From Glandiceps talaboti (Eukaryota; Hemichordata; Enteropneusta; Spengelidae), in contig NC_135551.1 of the NCBI RefSeq assembly GCF_964340395.1, positions 1,131,001-1,195,000 on the forward strand: 64,000 nt of DNA. Direction: 5' to 3'. This document shows, one piece after another, positions 51,687-62,645 of the stretch (the first letter of the stretch is position 1; the number at the start of each line of letters is the position of its first letter). The notes under the pieces are model-generated. The model was not told the origin of the DNA and ran no database searches. It saw nothing but the letters and a program-made list of their open reading frames with translations. A program made the position numbers and the translations under genes.

Positions 51687-53721
51687 CTACATTTCCTAGT
51701 ACCATTATATTACATTCCTAGTACCATTATATTACACTTCCTGGTACCATTATATTACATTTCCTAGTACCATTATATTACATTCCTAGTACCATTATAT
51801 TACATTTCCTAGTACTATTATATTACATTTCCTAGTACCATTATATCACATTTCATAGTACTATTATATTACATTTCCTAGTATTATTATATTACATTTC
51901 CTAGTACCATTTTATTACATTCATAGTACCATTACATTACATTCCTAGTACCATTATAATACATTTCCTAGTACCATTATAATACATTTCCTAGTACCAT
52001 TATATTACATTTCCTAGTACCATTATGTCACATTCCTATACCATTACATTACATTTCCTAGTACCATTATATTACATTTCCTAGTACCATTATATTACAT
52101 TTCATAGTACCATTATATTACATTCCTAGTACCATTATATTACATTCCTAGTACCATTATAATACATTTCCTAGTACCATTATATCACATTTCATAGTAC
52201 TATTATATTACATTTCCTAGTATTATTATATTACATTTCCTAGTACCATTTCATTACATTCCTAGTACCATTACATTACATTCCTAGTACCATTATATTA
52301 CATTTCCTAGTACCATTATATTACATTTCCTAGTACCATTATGTCACATTCTTATTCCATTATATTACATTTCCTAGTACCATTATATTACATTTCCTAT
52401 ACCATTATATTACATTTCCTAGTACCATTACATTACATTTCCTAGTACTATTATATTACATTTCCTAGTACCATTATATTACATTTCCTAGTACCATTAT
52501 ACTACATTTCCTAGTACCATTATATTACATTCCTAGTACCATTATATTACATTTCCTATACCATTATATTACATTTCTTAGTACCATTATATTACATTTC
52601 CTAGTACCATTATATTACATTTCCTATACCATTATATTACATTTCCTAGTACCATTATATTACATTTCCTAGTACCATTATATTACATTTCCTAGTACCA
52701 TTATATTACATTTCCTAGTACCATTATATTACATTTCCTGGTACTATTACATTACATTCCTATACCACTAATTACATTTCCTAGTACCATTATATTACAT
52801 TTCCTGGTACTATTACATTACATTCCTATACCACTAATTACATTTCCTAGTACCATTATATTACATTTCCTGGTACTATTACATTACATTCCTATACCAT
52901 TATATTACATTTCATAGTACCATTATATTACATTTCATAGTACTATTATATTACATATCATAGTACCATTATATTACATTTCATAGTACTATTATATTAC
53001 ATATCATAGTACCATTATATTACATATCATAGTACCATTATATTACATTTCATAGTACTATTATATTACATATCATAGTACCATTATATTACATATCATA
53101 GTACCATTATATTACATATCATAGTACTATTATATTACATTTCATAGTACTATTATATTACATTTCCTAGTACCATTATATTACATTTCCTGGTACTATT
53201 ACATTACATTCCTATACCATTATATTACATTTCATAGTACCATTATATTACATTTCATAGTACCATTATATTACATATCATAGTACCATTATATTACATA
53301 TCATAGTACCATTATATTACATTTCATAGTACTATTATATTACATATCATAGTACCATTATATTACATATCATAGTACCATTATATTACATTTCATAGTA
53401 CCATTATATTACATTTCATAGTACCATTATATTACATATCATAGTACCATTATATTACATATCATAGTACTATTATATTACATATCATAGTACCATTATA
53501 TTACATATCATAGTACCATTATATTACATTTCCTAGTACCATTATATTACATTTCCTAGTACCATTATATTACATATCATAGTACCATTATATTACATTT
53601 CCTAGTACCATTATATTACATTCCTAGTACCATTATATTACATATCATAGTACCATTATATTACATATCATAGTACTATTATATTACATATCATAGTACC
53701 ATTGTATTATATTTCATAGTG

Positions 53722-53913
53722 AACACATATTGCCTGGCCATGAGGGCTATAGCACCCGTTTATTACACCCGAGGGACTGTGAGTTACCAGAATCACATGC
53801 TATTTCCCGAGGCCAAAGGCCGAGGGAAATAGCATGTGATTGTGGTAACTCACAGTCACGAGGGGGTAATGAAAGGGTGCTATAGCCCGAACATAGGCCA
53901 GGCAATATGTGTT
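53722..53913. repeat. Long palindrome, arms about 93-96 bp, 3-base loop
   Basis: The left arm 53722-53814 (AACACATATTGCCTGGCC...) and right arm 53818-53913 pair around GGCC-AAA-GGCC with a few mismatches. Both arms share GGCTATAGCACCC, CTGTGAGTTACC and ATCACATGCTATTTCCC. It replaces satellite sequence, and a degenerate satellite unit reappears at about 54110-54135. The minus-strand ORF at 53747-53929 lies entirely inside the palindrome. Confidence 0.93.
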
Positions 53914-54439
53914 TTATAATATACCTCATGCTGTGAACTCGTGGTGGCAGACGACAGTGTCAGAAGCCGCCATTTTGACCTGCTGTGAACGTGCGGTGGT
54001 CACTGACCATGTAAAAGTTGATGGAACTATTTCCCTAGGGAAGTAGTCATTCTATTTTCCTGTCACGTGACTGATTCTAGCGAATCGTGGCACAGCATTA
54101 TCACTAGGTATATTATAATACCACCCTATTACATTTATATGTATATAACATTATTTAGTCAGATGAGTAACAATTAGACAAAATCTACAAACAGTAGTCT
54201 TGACATATATGAATTGAAAGAAATAATTATATAATAATATATTCATTTCAATACATAAGCCTTACGGTAATACTATATAGTTGAAATTAAACACTTTATA
54301 CGACCAGATTTAAACTGAATGTAAGGGCCAAATCATAGATTTTTGTTCCAACACAATACAAATTCTAAACTATAGCTATTATATATGATGCACCACTTAA
54401 TTGAAAATTTAACTATATGAAAATAAATGAAATTTGAAG
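53914..54439. other. GC-richer flank of the palindrome, then AT-rich spacer
   Basis: 53935-54110 is richer in GC and may belong to the same foldback insertion, since satellite-like sequence (TACCACCCTATTACATTT) follows at about 54118. Nothing coding was seen. Confidence 0.45.
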
Positions 54440-55230
54440 CTTGCACAGTTAACATATTGCTTAATTATTTTTAAAAAATTGATTATGCAAATTAACCATA
54501 TAGATGATAAGTTACAACATCAAGCTTTAAATGACACATGCACTTCTTTACCATCAACCATCAAAACATATACATAATTATCTGGAATTTGAAGTTTGCA
54601 TTCTTAAGAAGTAGCCTAATTACCAAAAATCATTAATTATGCAAAATTAGTCATAAAATTAAAAACTATATCAACAGGCTTTAGAGGATGTGCGCTTTGT
54701 CATGGTTGATGTATTTGCCAAATTATATGGAATTTGAAACTTGCATTTCAAAGATATAGCTTAATTACTGAAGATCATTAATTGTCCAAATTACTCATTA
54801 AAAGTAAAGGCTATGTCAACAGACTTGTGTGCATTGTTATGGTTGGTATATGTACCAAATTCGATGAAATTTGAAGCTTGCATTCTTAAGATAAAGCGGA
54901 ATTACCTAACATCATTAATTATGCAAATTATTCATTAAAACTTTATAGGACATATGCGCTTAGTTATGGTTAATTTATGTACTAAATTATATTGAAATTG
55001 AAGTATGCATTTTTACCTCCCATAAGGGTAAGGCAGGTATAAAAGGGGATGTCTGTCCATGTGTTTGTTTGTCTGTCTGTATGTATGTATGTAGGTCCGT
55101 CTGTGTGTCTGTCTGTCTGTCTGTGTCATCATTTAACAAAGCGGATATGTCCTATAGAATTTGTTGATATAGCTTACAGTTTTAATGAAAAATTTGCGTA
55201 ATTAATGATTTTAGGTAACAAGGCTGTATC

Positions 55231-56101
55231 TTAAAAATACCGCCAATGACGTTGTAGCACTGTACAGTTTTTAAAAATGTTTATCCATATACTAGTCCAT
55301 GCTAACAATAGGTGTTCATTTGCTGAATGACTATCTAGTTGCCTATCCAACCATGTTGCTATCTTTGTGATATACGCAATCATTTGGCTGTTGCTATGGG
55401 CGTGGTCATGTTGTTAGATATATTTGCATACATTTTGTATGTTTATTCAATTGTCTATTAATCCCCATTATCTTCGCAATATATGTGATCATTTAGTTGT
55501 TGCTATGGGCATGGTCTTGTTGCTAGGCACATTTGCATACAATTTTTGAATGTATATTCATTTGTCTTTCTATTACTGTTGTTATCTTTGCAATATACGT
55601 GATTATTTAACTGTTCAGTTCTGCTAAAAATGTATATCCATATGCTAGTCAATGCTAACAATAGGTGTTCATTTGCTGAATGAATGTTTTTGTTCACTTG
55701 TGTATGAATTCCTGATATTATCTTTGAAATATACCTGATCATTTGGCTGTTGCTAGGCACATTTGCATACATTTTTTGAACTTGTCCTTCAATTCCAATT
55801 ATCTTTGCAATATAAGTGATTATTTGACTGTTGCTATGGGTGTGGTCTTGTTACTAGACAAATTTTACATACATTTTTCGAATGTTTATTAAATTGTCTA
55901 TTAATCCCTGTTAACATGACATACATAGAAATTGTGGACAGCTTCAAGTTCTTGGCAATATTGACATACAGAAGTAACATGACCCCCAAATATCAAAGCA
56001 ATCAGTCCAGCAGTTTTTGACTTCTAGTCATTTACATATACACACACACAGACACTGGGTGATCCCTATAGCACTACTGAACCTCAGTTCAGTTGTGCTA
56101 A
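55231..56101 (+). mobile_element. F1 element, complete, inserted in F4
   Basis: The 5' end AAAAATACCGCCAATGACG is followed by GTAGCAC (the following ACAA is lost) and CTGTACAG. The 114-bp cores follow, with a shortened body, an AC microsatellite at 56038-56049 and a near-perfect terminal hairpin (TAGCACTACTGAAC, CTCA, GTTCAGTTGTGCTA). CTAA is at 56098-56101. The host reads CTGTATCT on the left and TAAAAGTGCAAGC on the right, consistent with insertion next to T. A short LINE remnant lies at 55915-55965. Confidence 0.8.
55915..55965 (+). pseudogene. Tiny LINE remnant inside F1 (IEIVDSFKFLAI)
   Basis: The plus strand reads IEIVDSFKFLAILT. IVDSFKFLG is a conserved segment after the RT domain of L2/CR1-type elements. 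The same segment occurs in the minus-strand remnant at 57239-57272. The fragment is only about 17 codons long. Confidence 0.5.
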
Positions 56102-56130
56102 TAAAAGTGCAAGCTTCGAATTTCATATAT

Positions 56131-56858
56131 TATGGTACAATATGCTGATGATCATATCATTTATAATGCTAGAAAATCTAAATGTGTACACTTTAAGGCA
56201 TCCACAAAACTGTCTGCCATTCCCGCAATCAACCTTTGTGGGAATTTTCTCGAGTTCATATCAAGTTTTAATTACTTAGGACATGTTTTTACTGATGACC
56301 TGAAAGACAATCGGGATATTTTGAAACAACATAGAGCACTTTGTGGTAGAGCCAACTTTTTATTTAGAAAGTTTTCTGCATGTACTATATCGGTGAAACT
56401 CAGTGCGTCTCATCACAGCGTTTTGCAATAACATTTACGGAAACCATTTATGGTGTGACTTATATGCAAAATATAATTGTCTGTCACAACAATGCGTTCC
56501 GGAGACTGATAGGACTTCCAAGTTCTGCCAGTGCATCTAGAGTGTTTGTTTTCAGTTCAGTTAATTCTCTCTCTGTGCGAAGAAAGGTGACATTCAGGTT
56601 TATGTTACGTCTTTTTGACAGTCAAAATGTTCTGATTAATCGTGTTATTACTTGTGATGTACGGTTCTGTGGGCTTCAGGCCCACTGGTTGAAGATTTTA
56701 CATTGATTTTTTTTCTTTTAAAATAATAACTTTTGTAATATTTTCTGTTTGTATTTGTCTGTTATGTAAAAATTAAGCTGTCTTGTGGTATGTTTTTGTT
56801 CTTCTCTAGACTATGGGTCTGTATTAAAGTTTAAATAAATAAATAAAATAAATAAATC
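56131..56858 (+). pseudogene. LINE 3' fragment: RT motif C to C-terminus and tail
   Basis: It opens with VQYADDHIIYNA and jumps directly to RKSKCVHFKASTK, so 25-30 residues normally between motif C and the KSK segment are missing. FNYLGHVFTDDLKDNRDI, RALCGRANFLFRKF, then, after a frame change near 56425, AFRRLIGLPSSASASRVFV and RFMLRLFDSQNVLI follow. The stop is at about 56704 and an AAATAAATAAAATAAATAAA tail at 56833-56858. The C-terminal style (YLGH, DLKDN-DI) is that of the LINE at 36438. Confidence 0.85.
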
Positions 56859-57104
56859 AACATATATCAACCATAATAATATGCACTTGTGTTAAGAAGT
56901 TATTGATACAACTTTTATCTGTAATGAGTAATTTTAATAACAAACGATGTTCAGTAATTAAGCAGTATTATGCACTCTTGAACTTCCATATAATTTGGCA
57001 TATACATTAACCTAAGAAAGCACACTTGTCCAAAAAAAGCATGTTACTAGTTTTTTAGTTTTAATGAATAATTTGCATAATTAGTGATTACCTTACGAGA
57101 GGCA

Positions 57105-57290
57105 TTCAGTTTAAGGTAAATCTGGTACTCTTGTTAATTCCAAACTTGTTTAACGCCTTAGAAAGTAAAGATATTGCTGTGCCCTTTTCATGATGTTATC
57201 AGTACTCTTATCCTACTTTAAATCATCCAAAATAATGGAGCCAAGAACTTGAAGCTGTCCGCAATTTTTATGCCATATAGTTTAACTGTT
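57105..57290 (-). pseudogene. L2/CR1-like LINE C-terminal remnant
   Basis: On the minus strand, IKIADSFKFLAPLFWMI is followed by stops and then IMKRAQQYLYFLRR, with LNKFGINKST in another frame. The order DSFKFLG ... KKAQQRLYFLRRLKKFG is characteristic of L2-type non-LTR polyproteins. At least two frame changes are present. Confidence 0.7.
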
Positions 57291-57924
57291 ATTTCAGGTA
57301 TTGTTTTACGATGGGGGTAAATGGAATGGTAGACGAGTGTATACACAAAATAACATATTTTATTTGTATAGAGAGTTGCACTAGTATGGCTGGTGAGGTA
57401 TATTGATTATTACAATTGTAATAATATTGAAATATCTTAAACTTGTTTTTTAATTTATATGACCTCTGACGTCTGTATGAGCTGACCTTTGGTCCATGAC
57501 CTACTCTACTTCAACTAGGTAATGGCTAAGTTTACAACAGTCCTAATGACCTGCTGCAGTCAAATTAGGCCAAACAGATCATTATCATTATCATACAAGA
57601 TTTACTTACACAAATTATTGTCTTCTATTTTGAACCATACACATGTCTTTTCAATATTGACAAATATCTAAGCAATTGATTTAATATTTCTTATGTTTTT
57701 GACCTGTAAGTTATTAATAATATCACGTGTTAGAAACATTATATAAATTGTTGGCAGCAATGTTAAGTTTAACAATCTGTGATGCATGTTATGATCACTG
57801 TGTCGTTTAATGAAAGACAGCATTGTTGCTGTGATATAAATTGCATTTTCTTGTAAGTCACTTCAAATAGGGGGCCATTAAATTGTGATGTGTTTATATA
57901 TGTCGGGGTCAAAATCCAATTGGC
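57291..57924. other. Spacer, nothing recognised
   Basis: AT-rich sequence without ORF or repeat family. Confidence 0.45.
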
Positions 57925-58112
57925 TTACATGGCACAATGGTTGATTGTGGCACTATACATGAACAATGGTTGATTGTTGCACCATACATGAACAATGGTT
58001 GATTGTGGCACCATACATGAACAATGGTTGATTGTGGCACCATACATGAACAATGGTTGATTGTGGCACCATACATGAACAATGGTTGATTGTGGCACCA
58101 TCCATGAACAAC
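57925..58112 (+). repeat. 29-bp minisatellite, about 6 units
   Basis: ACAATGGTTGATTGTGGCAC then CATACATGA recurs every 29 bp (57941, 57970, 57999 and onward). The minus-strand ORF at 57925-58194 with repeating TIVHVWC/NQPLFMY peptides is a product of the period. Confidence 0.95.
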
Positions 58113-58202
58113 AGGTCAACTGGCAGTTTATGTTGTCATTTTCAAACCTGGTTAATGTTGTTTGGTAAAATAGCAATGAACGATTAGCCGACATCTACAT
58201 CG

Positions 58203-58897
58203 GATTTTAATCAGATTGTTATTTAACCAAAATATACAGCCATTTGGTTGTTGCTAAGGGTGTGGTCATGGTTGCTAGGACCAATTTTGTCAAAATGTTT
58301 TGAAGAAAATCTAAAGAATAACACTTTCAGAAACATCTCACCAAGTTTCAGACTCACTGACCAAGTACTTTTGAAATATAATGTTTTGACCAAATATGAA
58401 CATTTGTACACCTAATTTGCATATCACTCATGGAATCTTTGTATGCTTAATACTTCTTTGTCCATACATCCCTAGATGCGTTCCCATTAAATGTCAGCCC
58501 AATCTGCTCAGTAGTTTTGGAATTATAGACTTTTAACCAAAAAGACACATTTTTAGCCCTAATTTGCATTTTATGATGGAATCATCATGTCATGAACAAA
58601 TCTTACTTTACATTAAGAATGTTCCCACCAAATTTCGCACCGATCTGCCCAGTAGTTTCTGAGTTTAAGTTTTTTGACCAAAAATCACATTTTTGGACCC
58701 AAATCACACACCTGTGATGCGATCATTTTGATTTGAACAATTTCCCAACTAGACACCCAAGGTAATGGACCCACCAAATATCACGGCAATCAGTTCAGTG
58801 GTTATTGACTTTTAGGTTGTTCACACACACACACACATACATACACAGACAAACATACAGACGCTGGGCGATCCCTATAGCACAACTGAACTGCTAA
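58203..58897 (+). mobile_element. F1 body and 3' end, hairpin collapsed
   Basis: Runs from the last core (CATTTGGTTGTTGCTAAGGG) through the body and an AC/CAGA microsatellite (58823-58860) to TAGCACAACTGAACTGCTAA. The second hairpin arm is shortened to CTGCTAA, consistent with a deletion inside the hairpin. CTAA is at 58894-58897. Confidence 0.75.
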
Positions 58898-58974
58898 AAA
58901 GTCTCATTTATTGCATATTGAAATCCAATGTGTCTCCTTGCATTCTACAGCTCAACTCTATTGCATATCCTATA

Positions 58975-59645
58975 CAAGTCATTGAGAATGACATAGTCCC
59001 CGCTATGATTGGGTTTTAAGGAATTATCACTACTCTGATCACGCAACAACACTTGTGAACCTAAATCAAACAGACTTAGATATGTTGTGTCTGCTTGTTG
59101 GACATGGAACATGCCTACAACAATAAAGGATGGGTCGGGTATGGGGATCGTATCATGAAGAAAATGGATATGCACATGTATGTCATAGAACACTGTCCTA
59201 ATGCCAACTTTGAATGAGATCTGTTCAAGCATGTCTGAGTTATGGCTTTGGACCTGGAAAATTCACAAACAAAATGGCTGCTAGGCGGCCATATTGGATC
59301 ATATCATGACAACAATGAAAATACACATGTATGTCATAAAACACTGTCCTAATGCCAACTTTGAATGAGATCTGTTCAAGCATGTCTGAGTTATGGCTTT
59401 AGACAGGGAAAATTTGCAAACAAAATGGCTGCCAGGCGGCCATATTGGATTGTATCATGAAACAAATTGACGTGTATATGTATGCCATTGTATGTTGCCC
59501 CTGTACCAAGTTTGAAAAAAATCGGTCCAGGCATCTCCAAGAAACGGCTGCGGACGGACGGACGGACGCACGGACACACGGACGCACGGACAGACGGAAC
59601 CCAATCCATAAGTCCCCGTTCTGGACTTCGTCCGGCGGGGACTAA
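58975..59645 (+). mobile_element. F2 element, complete with two to three cores
   Basis: The 5' end AAGTCATTGAGAATGACATAG then TCCCCGCTATG; cores at 59233 and 59385; ACGG/ACGC tract 59553-59597; terminal stem AGTCCCCG...CGGGGACT and CTAA at 59642-59645 followed by T. ORFs of the form GRTDGRTH or VRPSVR come from the ACGG tract. Confidence 0.85.
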
Positions 59646-59803
59646 TTATATCTTAACTTGACAAACTCAAGTGCACTTATTTTGTTATATTGCTGCTATA
59701 TCATATATTTAACTATAATTTGTAACACAATCTGCAGGAATTGAAAGTGAAGGGGTTGTAATGAAATCAGATAATAGCTGTAGAAACTAAAGCTTTCTAA
59801 GTT

Positions 59804-60139
59804 AAGGCCTAATAAAAAGTTTTTCACTAAACTTATTTTTTACATATTCGAGATAGAAAATAATAAAATTACGAAAATTGTGAAGTCTTGCAAGAAATTG
59901 TGGATATTGAAACTGACAACTTTAAAACACAATATAAAACTGTTCTTCCAATCTGTAATGGCTGTACATCTTATGAGAAGGAATCAATAACACAATGACA
60001 AATATGGAAAACAAAAAAAAACATAACTACCTTAACTAGCCACTTACATATCAAAAAAAAATATCTATAAAATCTACCTACCCCACCTATTCTAAAATTT
60101 AGCATAATCGGAATCACACAACTTTTCTTATTAGGCCTT
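59804..60139 (+). mobile_element. F5 MITE, complete, 336 bp
   Basis: The left end AAGGCCTAATAA-AAAGTT and the reverse complement of the right end (AAGGCCTAATAAGAAAAGTT) form about 20-bp terminal inverted repeats. The interior is AT-rich and non-coding. The homologue at 6209-6578 is in the opposite orientation. Confidence 0.75.
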
Positions 60140-60235
60140 GACCATAATTAAAATATGTCAAGTTATGCGAAAGATAACACTGAATCTTTTAAATAAACTT
60201 AAAACATAAACACAATCCTTGATAATAATAGCTTT

Positions 60236-60822
60236 TCCCTCAATATTTTTTAATTCTAATATGCAATCACATCCCTGGTGACTTCTACTCATTTCTCAAT
60301 ATTTTCTAAATAATGATATGCAATCAGATCCAACCTCTACTCACCTCTCAATATTTTTTAATTGTAATATGCAATCAGATCCCAAATCTATTCACCTCTC
60401 AATATTTTCTAAATAATGATATGCATTCAGATCCCAACTCTACTCACCTCTCAATATTTTCTAAATAATGATATGCATTCAGATCCCAACTCTACTCACC
60501 TCTCAATATTTTCTAAATAATGATATGCATTCAGATCCCAAATCTATTCACCTCTCAATATTTTCTAAATAATGATATGCATTCAGATCCCAACTCTACT
60601 CACCTCTCAATATTTTGTAAGTAATGATAACCCACCTCTTACTTTCTAAATAATGATATGCAATCAGATCCAACCTCTACTCACCTCTACTTTGTAAGGA
60701 ATGATATGCAATCAGACCCCAACTCTATTCACCTCTCAATATTTTCTAAATAATGATGCAATCAGATCCCAACTCTACTCACCTCTCAATATTTTCAAAA
60801 TAATGATATGCAACCAGATCCC
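60236..60822 (+). repeat. 52-bp satellite, about 11 units
   Basis: CTCAATATTTTCTAAATAAT then GATATGCATTCAGATCCCAA then CTCTACTCACCT; spacing is 52 bp in the regular central part (60451, 60503). Edge units are more diverged and some are truncated. The array starts about 100 bp after the F5 MITE. Confidence 0.93.
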
Positions 60823-61129
60823 GCCTCTGTTTTGCTTGCTTTAAAATCGTCAGACACAATGTTTTTCTTTATACACAGAACTATCTTCAATCCCAGGTTC
60901 TCATATTAGTGTATCTTATCAGTGAAGCCACATGAATCTACTTTTTCTATAGCTTTGTCAGACAACTCTGTTCACAACTTAATTTTAATCCTAATCTGAA
61001 ATGGACCTTTAAACATGCTTTTTACGAATATATATATTCTAATTATTACTTCTTATATTATTACTTATAATAATATGTAGAATTAATATGATATGGAATC
61101 ATACATCTTGAAAATAAATACAGCACTAA
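60823..61129. other. Spacer, nothing recognised
   Basis: AT-rich stretch between two satellites. No ORF. Confidence 0.45.
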
Positions 61130-61335
61130 GTTATGGTATCGATACATAGCCTAGGTTAACATCTCATATCTAGACTAACCAACCAAGTAATGGTATTAAT
61201 ACATAGGTTAACATCTCATATATGGACTAACCAACTAAGTAATGGTATCAATGCATAGGTTAACATCTCATATATGGACTAACCAACTAAGTAATGGTAT
61301 CAATACATAGGTTAACATCTCATATATGGACTAAC
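61130..61335 (+). repeat. 52-bp tandem repeat, 4 units
   Basis: GGTATCAATACATAGGTTAA then CATCTCATATATGGACTAAC then CAACTAAGTAAT; AGGTTAAC at 61153, 61205, 61257 and 61309. Unrelated in sequence to the 52-bp array at 60236. Confidence 0.95.
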
Positions 61336-61508
61336 CATTTTAGTTATATGAAATGCTAACAGAATCCATCCATAAGGCTCTCAAAACAATGCAAAGATAA
61401 AATGCATTGATTTAGGATTTTTAGAAATAAAGTGTTAATTTTTAAGTAGATAGGAATATGTGATCAGAGCTCTTTACTTTAGAGTGAAGTACAGTCAATG
61501 AAGTCCCT

Positions 61509-62185
61509 TAAAAATACCGCCAATGGCATTGTAGCACAACTGTACAGTTTTTAAAAATGTTTATCCATAAGCTATTCCATGCTAACAATATTTGCTGTAT
61601 GACTATCCAGTTGCCTATCCAACCATGTTGTTATCTTTGCGATAAAGGTGATCATTTGGCTGTTGCTATGGGTGTAGTCATGTTGCTAGATATATTTGCA
61701 TAGTTTTGAATGTTTTTGTTCACTTGTGTATGAATTTCTGATATTATCTTTGCATTATATATGTGATCATTTGGCTGTTGCAATGGGCATGGTCTTGTTG
61801 CTAGGCACATTTGCATACATTTTTTTTAATGATCATTCATTTGTCTTTCAATTCCTGTTGTTATCTTTGCAATATACGTGATCATTTTGCTGTTGCTATG
61901 GGCGTGGTCTTGTTGCTATGCAAATTTACATACATTTTGGGGATGTTTATTCAATTTTCTATTAATCCCTGTTGTTCTCTTTGTGAAAATACACGATGGT
62001 TTGGCTGTTGCCATGGTCGTGGCCATGATATTTGCATACATTTTTTGAATGTTTACTCACTTACCTACCAGATAACGTTCTTATTTAACCAAAATATACT
62101 GCCATTTGGTTGTTGCTAAGGGCGTGGTCATAGTTGCTAGGGCCAATTGTGTCAAAATTAATCATTCAGGAAAATACCTTGAAAA
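61509..62185 (+). mobile_element. F1 5' end and cores
   Basis: The 5' end AAAAATACCGCCAATGGC and GTAGCACAACTGTACAG lead into five or so degenerate 114-bp cores. It breaks off at GGCCAATTGTGTCAAAATTA. Plus-strand ORFs here (for example 61811-62119) follow the core period and are not genes. Confidence 0.75.
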
Positions 62186-62645
62186 AATAGCACCAATGGC
62201 ATTGTAGCACAACTGTACAGTTTTTAAGAAAAGCACCAATTGCGTTGCAGCACAACTGTTAACAGTACAGTCTAATTTTATGTAATGATTATGTGACCTT
62301 GCTGCTAGACATATTTGCATACATTCTTTGAAGATTTATTCCCATGCCTTCCCATCCATGGTGTTATATCTGCAACATACACCATCATTTATGTTACTAT
62401 GGACATGGTCATGTTGTTAGGCATATCTACATACAATTTTGTAATACTCATTCATTTACCTTCCTGTCACCAGTGTTATTCTGGCATTATATGTCATTGT
62501 TTACCTGTTACTATGGGTGTGGTCTTATTGCTAAGGGTATTTACATATCTTAAAATAATGTTTATTCAACTGCCTATCCATCCCTGTTGTTATAATTAGT
62601 AAAGAAAACTATCATTGGACTTTTGCAAAGGGTGTGGTCATATTT
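62186..62645 (+). mobile_element. F1-like copy with duplicated 5' motif
   Basis: AGCACCAATGGCATTGTAGCACAACTGTACAG is followed within 45 bp by a second AGCACCAATTGCGTTGCAGCACAACTG, then diverged cores with a GTTACTATGG hallmark up to about 62645. The 3' end is missing. Confidence 0.65.

Larger units (their letters stand above)
48386..53720 (+). repeat. 21-23-bp satellite (TACCATTATATTACATTTCC-TAG), about 200 units
   Basis: The dominant unit is TACCATTATATTACATTT then CCTAG (23 bp). 22-bp (CATTCCTAG) and 21-bp (CCTA directly before TACC) versions are intermixed, and a TATCATAG subtype dominates at 52910-53700. A 338-bp block is duplicated (about 48940-49230 and 49278-49570). The array is interrupted at 50327-51145 and 51547-51686. 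The plus-strand ORF at 48259-48786 (repeating YYISYTIILHFLVPL) is a by-product of the 23-bp period. Confidence 0.97.
54440..57104. mobile_element. F4 repeat with inverted cores, host of F1 and LINE insertions
   Basis: Left part: four to five units of about 135 bp (GAAATTTGAAGCTTGCATTC, ATCATTAATTATGCAAATTA) in plus orientation up to about 55015. CCTCCCATAAGGGTAAGGCAGG and a GTCT/GTAT microsatellite (55060-55128) follow. From 55150 the same units appear inverted (GTTTTAATGAAAAATTTGCG, then 56105-56139 and 56860-57090). F1 (55231-56101) and a LINE fragment (56131-56858) sit inside the inverted part, and host sequence continues on either side of each. Confidence 0.65.

Noticed and set aside
53747-53929. 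60-aa ORF on the minus strand
   Set aside because: Lies entirely inside the palindrome. Both strands read similarly.
57925-58194. 89-aa ORF with repeated TIVHVWC peptides
   Set aside because: By-product of the 29-bp minisatellite.
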